This document shows, piece by piece, positions 9,491 to 20,720 of a stretch of DNA of 64,000 bases. The notes under the pieces were generated by a model, which made no database searches, was not told the DNA's origin, and worked only from the letters and a program-made list of their open reading frames with translations. The translations under genes were made by a program, and so were the position numbers. How positions within the stretch are numbered: position 1 is the first letter of the stretch; every line of letters starts with the position of its first letter. Source of the DNA: Metellina segmentata (lineage: Eukaryota > Arthropoda > Arachnida > Araneae > Tetragnathidae); contig OX375880.1 in NCBI GenBank assembly GCA_947359465.1, positions 20,536,714 to 20,600,713 of the forward strand. The letters are read 5' to 3'.

Positions 9491-10052
9491 TATATCAACT
9501 AGCCACTGCGTGGCTAGCCCTTCGTTGACCGTGCCGGTGGTGTAAGGTACTAATCTGGTGTCAATTACGTTGAAGATATATTCAATTTAAAAATTATGTA
9601 TTTAAAGAAAGTCATATTTTTAGTTATCGATCTAAAGTGAAATTTTCCGCAGATTTAAAATCCGTTGAAATTTTTACTCTATCTTTAACGGTCTAGGATA
9701 TATAAAAAAGAACTACATAACTAAAGTTAAAACTTTTTTTTATGCTCTGCTGGAAAATCATTAATCTGCGCAAAATAAAAACGGAAACGGGAAAAATAAA
9801 TTTAGAATCTGTCATAACTTAATGCGGTTGCCATTCCAAAGAAAACAATAATAGTTAAATTTCATTAAATTAATTTTAAAATGTTCTAGATTAAATTTAA
9901 AAATTCGCACCGACCCAAAAATTGCAAAAAATTCGGACTACCTGTGTGCTAAATCTCATTGCTGTAAGCGCCATAGAATCGTCAGGATTTTGCAACAAGA
10001 AACAAACAGACAGACAAACAAACAAACACTTCCTTTTATAATAGTAGAGATG
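9491..10052 (+). mobile_element. Hairpin-ended non-autonomous element (Helentron-like?)
   Basis: The left end carries an 8-bp-stem hairpin, CTAGCCAC-TGC-GTGGCTAG, followed by CCTTCGTTGACC. The right end carries a (CAAA/CAGA)n tract and CCTTTTATAATAGTAGAGAT. This combination of a terminal hairpin and a TTATAATAGTAGAGAT end is seen in repeated elements of many arthropods. I suggest Helentron-like, but RTE-derived elements have similar 3' ends. No ORF and no target duplication are visible. Confidence 0.35.
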
Positions 10053-10059
10053 AGATCTG

Positions 10060-10545
10060 ATTGGATGTTAAAGCAGTTTTGCTGTCAAGCCAAATACAAC
10101 ATTATCTTTCCAACTAGAGAGGACTGGAGATTTGTCTCCAGTCTGATCAGGGGAGGTGATGAAATTTGGTACACAGATGGTACAAAAACATCTCATGGCA
10201 CTGGTTCAGGTGCTTTTGTCTTAATCGAAAAATAAAGCTGTCTTTCTTGTTAAGATCTCCACTGTATATCAGGCTGATGTTCTAGCGATCTTTGCTTGAA
10301 CTTGCTCAATCAATAATCTCCCTGGAACAGATCGAGGGAACTTCTGAAATTGAGCAGAAAAGAAATCAGGGTAGCTATTGGCCTTCTAACTGGCCACTGT
10401 ATCCTAAATAGACACCTCAACCTCAGTTATGTACATCTCTTGTGTAATCATGACTATTACTCTGCCCAACGATTCGAGTATCTGGGATTCCATTGTATTG
10501 AACACTGGGAATTGTCAAACATTCCAATTTCAGGTACATGCTGAA
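10060..10545 (+). pseudogene. Non-LTR retrotransposon ORF2 relic (RNase H and C-terminus)
   Basis: Two pieces of a reverse-transcriptase polyprotein survive. The first (10060-10234) includes TREDWRF and the RNase H motif IWYTDGTKTS followed by GTGSGAF. The second (10350-10544) reads LSRKEIRVAIGLLTGHC and RHLNL, matching the region just before the C-terminal zinc-finger-like tail of jockey/I-type ORF2. The RNase H middle and the reverse transcriptase are missing. It is a deleted, dead fragment. Confidence 0.7.
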
Positions 10546-10765
10546 ATTTATTTCGGTAATTATATCTTTAATAGATCATTGGTTGGGGGTTTCAGAACAA
10601 TAGACTAATGGTCACGGTGCTGGCATCTTTAGAGTTACCTACACAATAAGTCATAAATATGTATAAAGAAAATAATTCAATATTTAAACAAAACATAAAG
10701 TGTTGTTTTATTCAGAGAATCGCATGGAGATATGAAAAAATATTGTATTTCATATTCGAAATCAA

Positions 10766-11029
10766 GCCGACCAACCGGTATAGTGGTTAAGGTGTTAGCC
10801 TCTAGATCGGAAGGTCCCCGGTTCGAATCCGGGTTCGGGCATGGATGTTTGTAAGCGTATACCAGCTCAGGTGTTGATTCGTCATCTGAACATGGTTCAA
10901 AAATTACGAAGTAATTGTTAGGGGCAATGATGGCCCTTCCACTGGGTGCTCCTTCACAAGTGGCCATCACTTCCGGCCTTGTAGTGGCCAATGACTTCGG
11001 TCAAATGTGCCCGCCATTAGAAAAAAAAA
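10766..11029 (+). mobile_element. Young tRNA-derived SINE with 14-bp target duplication
   Basis: The head contains an A box (TAGTGGTTAAGG) and a perfect B box (GGTTCGAATCC) within a T-arm-like stem CCCGG...CCGGG. A body and an A10 tail follow. It is flanked by an exact 14-bp duplication ATATTCGAAATCAA (10752-10765, 11030-11043), the mark of LINE-machinery insertion. The anticodon arm does not fold well, so it is not a functional tRNA gene. A near-identical copy starts at 63751. Confidence 0.93.
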
Positions 11030-11043
11030 ATATTCGAAATCAA

Positions 11044-12333
11044 TTCTGGTCTATAGCGGTTTTTTTTTACAAATTTTTAATGGGTACGAACATTTTTGGG
11101 AGCCACTATATTATACTTTTAAAAATTAGAGTTAAAATTTAGACATTATAAATAAAAAACAGTATCTATTCAGCCAAAAATCTTTGAAAACGTATTTTAA
11201 AATTTTATAAAAGATTAGGGGCAAATTCTTTATTCTCCAGAATAGCCTCAAAATCGATGCATACACCATTACCATGAAACTACACTGCTTGAGATTTTAG
11301 ATGCAAAGCTGGTTGAATGTAGCATTGATAAGGACAAGAGTTACTTAATTTGTGAAAGCTATATTTAAAATATTCTGAACATTTTACAACTTTTATATAT
11401 GTTTAATACAGTTCAAAGTAAACACTATTTACTGTACTTTACTCAAGCACTTATTAGTTTTTTAGGAGCGTGTGACAAATTATTTATGTGTTCCATATAG
11501 TTGCCAATTTTTCAAATCAACGATTGTCTTATTTAGTATTACTCAAAAAATGTTTTAATATTTGGTAAATTATCTATTCGTTATGAATCCTATACAATTT
11601 TGTTGTGCTTCGACATTTAATAAGGAATTTTTTCTCCTACTGTTGGTAATCTTTCAACAAAAAAGATGTCCCGATTACATGCCTTTATGATAGATAAGTT
11701 ATTTTCCTAAAGATATCAAATTTCTGGGGGACATAAGGAGAATATACATTATCTACAATACCCCATGGTAGATTATCATTAACTATTTAATAAAACGTAA
11801 TTGAAACTTCATTACAGGTTAAATTTCAGATTAGATGCATTGTTTTTATCCGGATCTTTGAAGATTATTTACCAGTTAGGCTAAAATAATTCTTGTACTC
11901 AAATGTGTAAGTTTTTCAAAAAATGCCATTTAAATTTTACATGTAAAACCTTGCTTATAAAGTGAATGATTTAATTTTATAAATAAAAATGATTGTTCAT
12001 ATATAGAATTATTTTAAAATAATGCATTGCAAAATATTCTTCACTACAATAAATGAGTAAGCTGAGTGGGAAAAGAATTAAAGGTAGCTTAATTTTACAT
12101 TTTTCACTTCAAAAGATGTACAAGATTAAATTCACAAATAATATAGCATATACTAACATTTTATTGTTTTTTTTTTTTGCCACAACACTCATCATTTAAT
12201 ACCCAAATTACTTTCACTTAACAGCCTCTTCTCCTGTAATCCAGATTAGTGTATTCTATTTTATCTTTGTGCAGTACTCAAGCTATTTGAATATAATTTA
12301 AAAATTGAGAATTTTACTGTATCTTTAGCTCTG
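11044..12333. other. Intergenic, A+T rich
   Basis: About 1.3 kb without recognisable genes or elements. Scattered homopolymer T/A runs only. Confidence 0.5.
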
Positions 12334-12659
12334 TGTTACACCCACCTGTTTTGCTCTATCTCTATCTCTGGTGAGCGTGTGTGGTTCGTTTAATCTACTG
12401 GAGAGGGCTACGACTTCATAGATATATTTCATCTATTTATTAGATATTCTGGGTTATATAGGAATACATTATACAATAATACAAAACAGCAGCAGACAGC
12501 CCCTTATCTGTCCGTTGTCTGCAGTCTACCTTGGTCGAATTATTTATTTATTTCCTCTCTACCCCTTTCTCTACTCCTTTTCCCCTCCTGATCCGGGTGA
12601 CCTTTCGACGACACCCCCTCCAAGGCCACTAGAAGATGTCCCGTTCCCCCTAACAACCA
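12334..12659 (-). repeat. LTR (3' LTR in element orientation)
   Basis: 326 bp starting TGTTACACCC on the + strand and ending AACAACCA. It aligns with 16782-16913 plus 17713-17886. It holds the intact, uninterrupted sequence CATTATACAATA that serves as the empty site for the mariner in the other LTR. Confidence 0.72.
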
Positions 12660-12668
12660 TTCCTCCTT
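12660..12668 (-). promoter_or_regulatory. Polypurine tract
   Basis: Minus-strand AAGGAGGAA directly abuts the first base of the downstream LTR, where plus-strand DNA synthesis is primed in LTR retroelements. Confidence 0.55.
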
Positions 12669-14399
12669 GTGTTGGTAGGAGAAACTCAAAACCTTACACC
12701 TCCCCACCGGTTTAAAATTGTCAGACCCCTTGATCTTACAATTAAAAACATTAAATCAAAGGTGACAGGTACACTGGTGCCCTTCTAATCGTCACCAACG
12801 AGCCAAATCGGAGTCTGTGTATGAGTGTTTCTCCTAGTTGGCAAACATGCCTCACCAATACTCTCATGCATGAGTTTACAAACTAGGTTCAGATCAAATT
12901 ATCGACACTAATCAATACACCGAATAGAACTAGGGGAAAGGAATAGGTACAAAAATCTACTATCAACATAAACCCTCTTACCAAATTACTTATTATCACC
13001 TTCAAAACCAATATAAATGCAGTACACAATAATAACCACAAGTAAGAGTAAAAATGCTGCACCTCAACACAACATTTTAGAAAGAAAAATTACTGCACCT
13101 TACAACACTAACTTAATCAGAATAACTACTGTACACACCTCACTACATTAATGTAATAAGAATAACTACTGTACATCACAACTTAACTTCCCGACAGTAC
13201 AATTTCATCAGTTGTAAGCACTTAAGAATCTTAACACTTCCTGGCCACATACTTTCATTAGTGGTAACCACTTAAATATTAATTTCATAAAGAATAAATA
13301 TTGCCAGTCTCCTACGAGATCCTCATTTACAGAAATCTCACTCATATCTACTATACTTAAAAATAACCAAATACATATACACAGGAACTTAAACAAATTC
13401 AAAAATTAATTATATACAGCATAATCCCCATTTCAAACATTCATTTATTCCGTTATCATTGGTTCTCCAGGCCCCTAAGGACCACCTTTTGCAAAACGAT
13501 CAATTTTCATAAAATCCATAACCAAAACTGATAAATGAACTTTTTGCGATAATGCCACCACAAGAATGACAAGCGTTTCATCCACCCCTTTCTTGGGTAC
13601 TAATCAAATGTTATAACATTTTACTCGCGCCACCTCTACTCTCTCCCATAACTCCAGTGTAAATTTTGCCTTACCCTCATAACTAGCTTCATTTCCCTCT
13701 CTTCCATTCCTCTTTATCCTTTTCCTCCTACGTGGTTTTCCTCGTGTTTTCTCTACTAACGCCTGATTATCCGTGAAAGTCTCTGAAGCCACTCTTTATT
13801 TTTCTGCTCTGCGCTTCAAGGGAACTATTTGTTGACGAATCACGAATCCGTATACTGTTTTCTCTCGATGATCCTTTACCCCTCGCCCCTTAACACGAGT
13901 GTCCAAGAATGGTTGGGCAGAATCTCAACCTCGTGTTTTTCCCTACACAACTTTGGAGTTTCAGAGAAGTACTCCTTTTCATCCGATTTCCCGTTCTCTC
14001 CGAGACAAAAAATATCCATCTCTAGCCCGTGCTAAGTAAACTGATGTAGTGTACCCGAACGCCCTGGGCAACATCTAACTCTCCTGTTTCCCCCTACCCA
14101 ACTTTGGAGTTTCAGAGAATTGCCTTCCCTCCATGGGAATAACTTCAACACACGGAATGCCCGTTTGCTTCGTTCCCGGTGAGTCCCTTGGTTCATCTAC
14201 CTCGTCTTGTGTCTTTTTGTGACTTTCAATCATCTCCCCTGGGTTGCAAGAGAGTTTCTGTCCGTTTACCCCCTTGATTTAGTTCCTTCGTCCACGTGTT
14301 TCTTTCCCCGTTCCTCGTCTTGCGAAGTTTCCAGTTCCCCCTTCACATCCGTTGTGGTAGGTCAGTTCTATTTTCCTGCCCTATCTTCCCCTCCTGAGC
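12669..14399. other. Internal region of the LTR element without pol
   Basis: Pyrimidine-rich on the + strand, with degenerate internal repeats: ACTTTGGAGTTTCAGAGAA occurs near 13950 and again near 14102. Short minus-strand ORFs (for example 13604-13792) are Lys/Arg-rich but not assignable. No protease, reverse transcriptase or integrase motifs were found. Confidence 0.45.
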
Positions 14400-14712
14400 G
14401 AGATCGCTCCTTCAACTATCTTCCCTAGAAACTGCATTTGCAATTTCACCTTTCTCCCTTCTCTCTACACTTTTCTCCTGCATTTCTATCACCCCTAATT
14501 TTATCTCATACTCGGACTTTCTCTTTTCAGCCTTTTCCCGAGCAGCTTTATAACTTTTTAAGGCTAATTCCCTATCCCTTCTAGCCTCTGTCCAAGCTCC
14601 TTTCATTCGCCCCTCTGCTCCTAAAAATTCCTTTCTCGCTTCTATCTGAGCCCCCCCATCCGCCTAAATTTCCACTCCCTTTCAGCTTCTCTCCAATCTC
14701 AATCCCTTTCTG

Positions 14713-15271
14713 CTTCTCTCTAATCCCTTTCAACTTCTCTCTTTCATTTCATTCATTAACAATAGACTATGGGGCTATAACACCCTGCTCGCTGCCGCTC
14801 ACCAAAAACTCATTTTAAATTCATAAATTTAACAAAAAGTAACGAATATTCCTATAATGCGTAAGCGAGTAGCTCAACAGAACAGCGAAATGTTTAATGC
14901 CAGGAGACAATGCCAACAATTGAGTTCAATACCAATATTGAGATTCGTAAATAAACTGATCGTTGCCGACGGGAAGAAAGAAATAAAGACACTTCTCTCT
15001 AATCCCTTTCAACTTCTCTCTTTCATTTCATTCATTAACAATACACTATGGGGCTATAACACCCTGCTCGCTGCCGCTCACCAAAAACTCATTTTAAATT
15101 CATAAATTTAACAAAAAGTAACGAATGTTCCTATAATGCATAAGCGAGTAGCTCAACAGAACAGCGAAATGTTTAATGCCAGGAGACAATGCCAAAAATT
15201 GAGTTCAATACCAATATTGAGATTCGTAAATAAACTGATCGTTGCCGACGGGAAGAAAGAAATAAAGACAC
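14713..15271. repeat. Tandem duplication, 279-bp period, two copies
   Basis: 14713-14991 and 14992-15271 are about 98-99% identical by eye (four substitutions noted, such as AGACTATG versus ACACTATG). The duplication lies within the LTR element's internal region. A + strand ORF beginning M(R/H)KRVAQQNSEMFNARRQC appears in both copies, but no function is recognised. Confidence 0.85.
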
Positions 15272-15291
15272 TTTTTCCGGCACGCATAAGC

Positions 15292-15293
<2 letters not shown>

Positions 15294-15357
<64 letters not shown>
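15294..15357. repeat. (TA)n microsatellite
   Basis: About 31 uninterrupted TA dinucleotides. It creates spurious Tyr-Ile repeat ORFs on both strands. Confidence 0.95.
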
Positions 15358-15360
<3 letters not shown>

Positions 15361-15559
15361 ACTAACTCTGCCACAAATTCTGCATCATATGATTTAGAAT
15401 CCTCTAATATTATTTTCAATTGAAATCTGTTCGCATTTGGAGGAACGTCTTCCCCTAATTCAATTGCCAAATATGTTATCTCCTCCATCGTATCTATTCC
15501 ATGAAATGCCATAGTGATCCCCGTGTAAACACAATCATCTTTAACCAATAACACACAGC

Positions 15560-16760
15560 TTCAATAATTACACTACAAAACACAAAAAGACTTTTCAAAC
15601 ATGCATGATGTTCCATATAATTCCCCTGGTTACTCTATTAAATAATCAACCACTTTCAATAAGTGACCAATTATATTAAATACGTCTGCGTGATCTTACA
15701 GTTTTATTTACCCAAAGTAATTCCTAAAAACTATTCCTTAGCTGATATTCTTAGCCACTTAAATCCTACAAAACTTAGCACCATCAAAATAAATACACAT
15801 CATAGCACAAACATATAATAATCATCACAACACTACTCCTCATACATATATGTGTTACCCCCCTAAATAAGACGGTCTAGAGAATCAGACAGACAAATAA
15901 GTTTTGAAAACAATAACAAATTTAATACCAAACACTAAACAAGGTGACAAACGTCCTGTCACGCTAAATGTCGACGAGTAAGTTCACAGAGGTCCTGACA
16001 CGTTGAGTGTGGACGATCAAGTGCTTTTATTACATTAAAAGCAATGCATCAGTTAAAAACGGGACACTGTAGCGAGGCTAAGCAGATTTATCTCAGCACC
16101 GCTACAGGATAACATAGTGTAAAGTGGGACCCTTGGGACAGGCAAGGGAAAGGAACCCTTATATGACCTCTAAAAATAGATCTCGAAGGAACAACAAGTG
16201 AGGAAATCTCATGACCGTAGACACCCCCTGTGTATTTAATGGCTCACTGGATCTATTCAGAAGGGACTTAAACCAGTACCCTTCAATGTATATGAGTTGA
16301 CTGATAAAAGCGCAATTACATCCCTCCTCGCTTGCGATAGCACATTCCTCAGACATCTTTCTGGTTGCACACTGGATCACTCATCAGACGTTAACCCACT
16401 CAGATCATCATCACAGCTTTTCCATCGCACGACGCTCGAACTTTCCTTCCTTCGTCCTTTTCCTTCCATCGTCCCTAGTCGACACCAAACGCACCCCCAG
16501 GTTGCATCCAGGATCATTCTTCCGATGTGGACGGCCCTCGATCCAGGGTCATTGCTATTCCATCACACGACATCTGACCACATCGATCGCTTCTTCCAAC
16601 GCTCATGGTACGCACCAAATGATTCTGCCGGTTGCACACAGGATCCTTCTTCCAATGTTAATCCTTCCGCTCAGTTTCGGTGTCTTTCTATCACGCGACG
16701 CCCGATCACGTCCTTCCACCTCTTTGGTCATCGGCATCCAGCGTCCCCTCTCCACTCTAG
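15560..16760 (-). other. LTR-element leader with degenerate 150-bp repeats
   Basis: Between gag and the primer site. On the + strand, three related blocks start near 16363, 16501 and 16630 with GTTGCA(C/T)(A/C)C(A/T)GGATC and include CCATC(A)CACGAC. They make an imperfect tandem array. Both strands have ORFs of 140-170 codons here, but their composition tracks the repeats and no domain is seen. Confidence 0.45.
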
Positions 16761-16778
16761 ATCCTACCGACTGCGCCA
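16761..16778 (-). promoter_or_regulatory. Candidate primer binding site
   Basis: Minus-strand TGGCGCAGTCGGTAGGAT starts three bases (ATT) after the LTR terminus TGTGACA. It begins with the TGG that pairs with a tRNA CCA end. The priming tRNA was not identified. Confidence 0.5.
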
Positions 16779-16913
16779 AATTGTCACACCCAACCTCTTT
16801 CTCTATCTCTGGTGAGTGTGAGTGGTTCGTTTGTCTACTGGAGAGGTCTACGACTTCATATGTATATTTAATCTATTTATTAGATATTCTGGGTTATATA
16901 GGAATACATTATA

Positions 16914-17712
16914 TTAGGGTGCCCTAAAAGTTCCCGTACACCAACTTAAAAAAAAATTTACTGACCGTTTTTTTTTTAAATTATTGAATTTTATTGTCTG
17001 CTTATAGTTTTATCGACTCATTTAATTTTTATCGTTTGATTTTCTTCGCACTCGAGTTGTGTGATAATAGAGTTCCACGTCATTTTGTTCTTCACTGCAA
17101 GATGAATTTATCACGCATTCAGAGAATTGAGCTGTTTGATGCTTAGTTTGCATGTAAATAATATGAAAGATGTAAAAAATTTTGGCTACATAAATATTCA
17201 AATGACGCAATACCGAGTAAAGATACACTATATCAACTTATTCAACAATATGTTGCATTATTAGAAGTGTATTAATGAGACTCTTGGTTCCAACAAGACG
17301 TTGCAACCTGCCACACAAGTTTGGAAACCATAGGCATGCTTCAAGATCTTTTGGCGATCGACTCATCTCAAGAAACTTTCGTCCACCTCATTCCCTGATC
17401 TGCGCATCCATGACTTTTTTTCTGTGGAGATATTTGAAGAACAAAGTTTATGAAGAAAATCACCAAATAATATGTGATCTGAAAATTGCCATTACTCAAA
17501 GCATACAAGAAGTCACTCCCAGCATCTTGAAACGCGTTTCTAAAAATATGCGCAAACGACTTCAGCTTTGCCTCCAAGAAAAGGGCTCCAATTATTTTCC
17601 TAAGTTAAGTTAAAAGTGCTTTTCACCATTGACATAAAAATAATTGTTTTAAAGTTTGTTTTTGTATAGTAAATTCACGAATCGTCAGTACGGGAACTTT
17701 TAGGACACCCTG
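16914..17712 (+). mobile_element. Mariner-like element (799 bp) nested in an LTR
   Basis: Terminal repeats read inward as TTAGGGTGCCCTAAAAGTTC and CAGGGTGTCCTAAAAGTTCC, flanked by TA (16912-16913 and 17713-17714). The other LTR preserves the uninterrupted target with a single TA, proving insertion. The element is internally deleted relative to a usual 1.2-1.3 kb mariner. Confidence 0.92.
17102..17613 (+). pseudogene. Mariner-like transposase, deleted and frameshifted
   Basis: The N-terminus MNLSRIQRIELFDA stops immediately. The middle is missing. WFQQDVATCHTS (second catalytic Asp region) is followed by a frame change to SRNFRPPHSL, a degenerate version of the third catalytic region. The C-terminus FFLWRYLKNKVYEENHQ continues to ITQSIQEVTPSILKRV and ends at 17613. 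The first catalytic Asp region is deleted and the SPDL-type motif is mutated, so it is inactive. Confidence 0.82.
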
Positions 17713-17902
17713 TACAATAATTCAAAACAGCAACAGAGAGCACCCTCATCCGTCCGTTGTCTGCCGTCTCCCTTGGTCGAATTCCTTCTCTTTTTTCTCT
17801 CTATCCCTTTTTCCTCTTGACCCGGGTGACCTTTCAAAGACACCCCAGCCAACGCCCCTAGAGTATGCCCGTTCTCCTCAACAACATACATACAGATACC
17901 TG

Positions 17903-18020
<118 letters not shown>

Positions 18021-18621
18021 GTTTTCGTTTCCTTGTTCATTAAAAATTCAGTGCAGGGAAACTGGGCATGATTTATCCCCTTTTATATCGATTTTTTGCT
18101 CTTCACTTGCAAAAGTAAAAGTTGCAAAACAAAAAGGAATGGTTAACTTTTTAAAGGATTAAAAAATTGAGAACCAAAAAAGTAGTTTTTTACTATGCTC
18201 CCTTCCTTCTTTCCAAGTGACCCACGAGATAGTACTAAACAAATAATGAAAAAATTTTGACCAACTTCTTAAAAAGGTTCGCCGATCCTGTCCTACATCC
18301 AATACGTCACAACAGTCGTGGTATGACCTTTTGTTATAGGAGACGTTGGATAAAGACGGTTCTTTACTGATGGCAGACGAAAGTATTTCTTTCGGCTGAC
18401 ATTTCAGTGGACCAATCAGAGGCTACGAAATTTTGAGGGCCCATAATGTCAGTCGTCAATAAAGTAGATCTTGTAATTTTCCGCATGCGCAGTTTGCTAG
18501 CTCCTAAGAGCCCGACTGGGCATATTAGCCAAAGGGGAAGTTCATTTCTGATTTCGGGAAGCAGATGCAGTTGATAAACATAAGAGCTTGGTAAATAACT
18601 TCAGAAATAATTTGATTAAGA
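18021..18621. other. Upstream flank of the MATH/BTB pseudogene
   Basis: No gene recognised. It could contain the former promoter and 5' UTR of the downstream gene; no TATA box or splice site was singled out. Confidence 0.35.
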
Positions 18622-20720
18622 ATGTCGCTTTTCGAAAAGCAAAAATTCACATTCACGTGGCACATCCAGAACTTTAGCATGTGTCCTCAAAATCGTGGTG
18701 AACATTTAAGGAGCCCAGTGTTTGTGGTTGATAGGCTGATGGATTCGGAATGGAACTTGGAGCTTTATCCAAGAGGATATAAGATTAAACACACAATAGG
18801 TTGCTTTCTCTATTACCGTTGTGTTGGATACTACACTGGTGACTTAAAAATTGGTTTCAGCATCGCATCCTGTTTTACCGATATTGCGAAAAGTGTAACA
18901 CGAGAGATCCAAAATCACACTTTCAAAACAATCACAAATTGCGGATTTTCCCAGGTAGTCACAAGGCATTTCATTTTCAGCAATAAAGATGCTTACTTGC
19001 CCAAGGACACTTTCACTTTAAAATGCTCTTTGTGGGGACTGGACAATTCATACATCAAAAAAGATTTGTTAATAGGTGCATTCGAGAACGAAATCTACGT
19101 GAGAAGATGCTTTGGATGCTCTGTCGCAACTCTTATTCAAGTGCAGAATAAAACTACTTGTTGGCCTATCAGGAACTTTAGTTCTATTAGCCCAGGCTTC
19201 GAAATGGATTTTTTAATACAGGTGCACCTAATTTTAAAAATTGTGCACCTAATTTTTAAAATTAGGTGCACAGGTTACATATTAGGTGCACATTTAAAAA
19301 AACGTAATATAAGATCATTGATATAATGTAAACTATTTTATTAGTTGGGTATGTTTAGATAGGTTAATAGTAGATAGTAAATAAAAATATTTAAACATCT
19401 TAATTCTCTCTTTTCCGGCGCACGGCTGTCGCGGCAGTCGCTTCAACAGAGCCATCTGGAAAATGTTTCGATCATCGGAAAGTTCTGGTGGCATGACACA
19501 AGTAAATCTTCCTCCTGAATAAACCCGTTACGGCCCAGTGATTTTGTTTTCGCATAGTGTGTATTTAGAAATTTTAATTACGTTCCTTTAGAGAGAGAGA
19601 GAGAGGTCGATACTAATAGTTTGTTAAAGCATCAAAATAACATAAAACGTTCCCTCCCCTTTTTAACGTTAGGTGCACGGCATGCACCTAGAGGGAAAAA
19701 ATTAGGTGCACAATTTTATCTTCATGTGCACAGTGCACCTGTGCACCCGGTTATTTCGAGCCCTGTATTAGCCCAAACAAAAGACTCAGAACACGTGTTC
19801 GTTCAGAACTGAAAGATGGACCATCATCATTCTTTCTAACTTTCTACAAATCAATCGATAAACAGACGGCCAAAATTGAAATAATAAGAAGACAGAAAAA
19901 CAATTCAATGAAAACAGATGTACGTTAAATGCGGGATACATGTGATCCATGCTCCGATCAGTGCTGTGTGTTTTGCAGAACATGAATGCCTATTTCACCG
20001 CAACCATGACAAAGTCTGGATGTTTCTGCCATTTCTCCAATTAATTAAACTACAAGAGATTAAGTATCTGGATCGAACGTATGACACCTTGGATCTATGT
20101 ATTACATTCACCTTTTCTCAACTTGGCGACGAGCAACACGTCGAGAAAGACTCCTTGAAGAGTAAATCGGATTTCTTCAAGAATGTTAGTCATCCTATTG
20201 ATGAGTTCGGAGAGTTGTACAGAGGTGGAGAACTGTCCGACGTGACGAATCAAGCAGGAGGCCGAGTATTCAAAGTACACAAAATTATCCTTAAGGCCAG
20301 ATCTCCCGTCTTCACTGCCATGTTTGACTGTGACATGAAGTAAAGTAGACAGGCGTAGTAGACATCACCGATGTAGATTCAGATACCGTGGACAGAATGA
20401 TTGGCTTCATGTACACCAATGCACTGGAAGACATACAGACTTTGGATATAGTCAAGCTCTATGCCGCAGCTGATAAATGCCAAGTTCTTCCCTTGAAGGT
20501 GTGGTGCGCTGAGGTCTTGCCATCCACTTTATTGGTCTCAAATAAATGCGAAGTCTCAAGTTTGGCTTGTAAACACAACGACCTATATTTGTATAAATCT
20601 GCAAATGCTTTTGTTGCAGCTAACTCTGTCGAAATTTTCAATTCATCAGAGTGGCAGGATTTCATAAAAAGCAATGGAACCTTAGCAGCAACGGTGTTGC
20701 ACAAAATGTTGTCTAATTAG
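18622..20720 (+). pseudogene. MATH and BTB/POZ protein (speckle-type POZ-like), broken
   Basis: Intronless. The first part (18622-19184) encodes a MATH/TRAF domain: FTFTWHIQNFS, then WNLELYPRGYK near residue 47, and a second MATH-like segment with RHFIFSN and YLPKDTFTL. A hAT MITE interrupts at 19185-19192. With the MITE and one duplication set aside, the reading frame continues (NKRLRTRV, then KDGPSSFFLTFYKSID) until a TAA near 19925. A frame change follows, then a BTB domain: GGELSDVTNQAGGRVFKVHK and ILKARSPVFTAMFDCDMK. A stop and second frame change occur at 20341-20388, and a BACK-like tail ends at 20720. Intact relatives are substrate adaptors for cullin-3 ubiquitin ligases. Three independent lesions mean no full protein is made. 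Confidence 0.87.
19193..19765 (-). mobile_element. hAT-type MITE, copy 2, inside MATH/BTB gene
   Basis: 573 bp, reverse relative to copy 1, with ends CAGGCTTCGAAAT and the complement of CAGGGCTCGAAAT. It is flanked by an exact 8-bp duplication TATTAGCC (19185-19192 and 19766-19773). It disrupts the MATH/BTB reading frame. Confidence 0.92.

Larger units (their letters stand above)
14400..15554 (-). pseudogene. gag-like polyprotein remnant
   Basis: Minus-strand translation begins near 15554 with MLLVKDDCVYTGI and continues MEEITYLAIELGEDVPPNANR through FQLKIILEDS to YDAEFVAELV. This resembles the N-terminal domain seen in arthropod gypsy-type Gag proteins. It is then broken by a (TA)n expansion and by a 279-bp tandem duplication. 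A second open piece (14412-14606) is a highly charged, Glu/Arg/Lys-rich coiled-coil-like segment, typical of the middle of such Gags. Gag would form the particle core. Stops and insertions make it non-functional. The family assignment is inferred from pattern, not search. Confidence 0.5.
12334..17886 (-). mobile_element. Gag-only LTR retrotransposon, minus strand, nested
   Basis: Two related terminal regions (12334-12659 and 16782-17886, the latter enlarged by a mariner) bracket about 4.1 kb. Reading on the minus strand, the upstream LTR ends TGTGACA. It is followed by ATT and a TGGCGCAGTCGGTAGGAT primer-site-like motif, then a leader, then gag remnants. A purine tract AAGGAGGAA immediately precedes the downstream LTR, which begins TGGTTGTT. 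No protease, reverse transcriptase or integrase could be found, so the element is a deleted, non-autonomous Ty3/gypsy-like derivative. No target duplication is apparent. Confidence 0.72.
16782..17886 (-). repeat. LTR (5' LTR in element orientation), split by mariner
   Basis: Starts TGTCACACCC and ends AACAACA on the + strand. The two flanks of the mariner, joined at one TA, align with 12334-12659 throughout. The mariner at 16914-17712 inserted after the LTRs were formed. Confidence 0.72.

Noticed and set aside
10766..10842. tRNA gene
   Set aside because: A and B boxes and a T-arm are present, but the anticodon and acceptor stems do not pair properly. It is the head of a SINE with a body, A-tail and target duplication.
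15136..15554. ORFs containing long Tyr-Ile repeats
   Set aside because: They come from the (TA)n microsatellite; only the non-repeat portion on the minus strand looks gag-like.
16297..16927. Two overlapping + strand ORFs of 172 and 141 codons
   Set aside because: They lie in degenerate tandem repeats of the LTR-element leader and have no domain or conserved frame between repeats.
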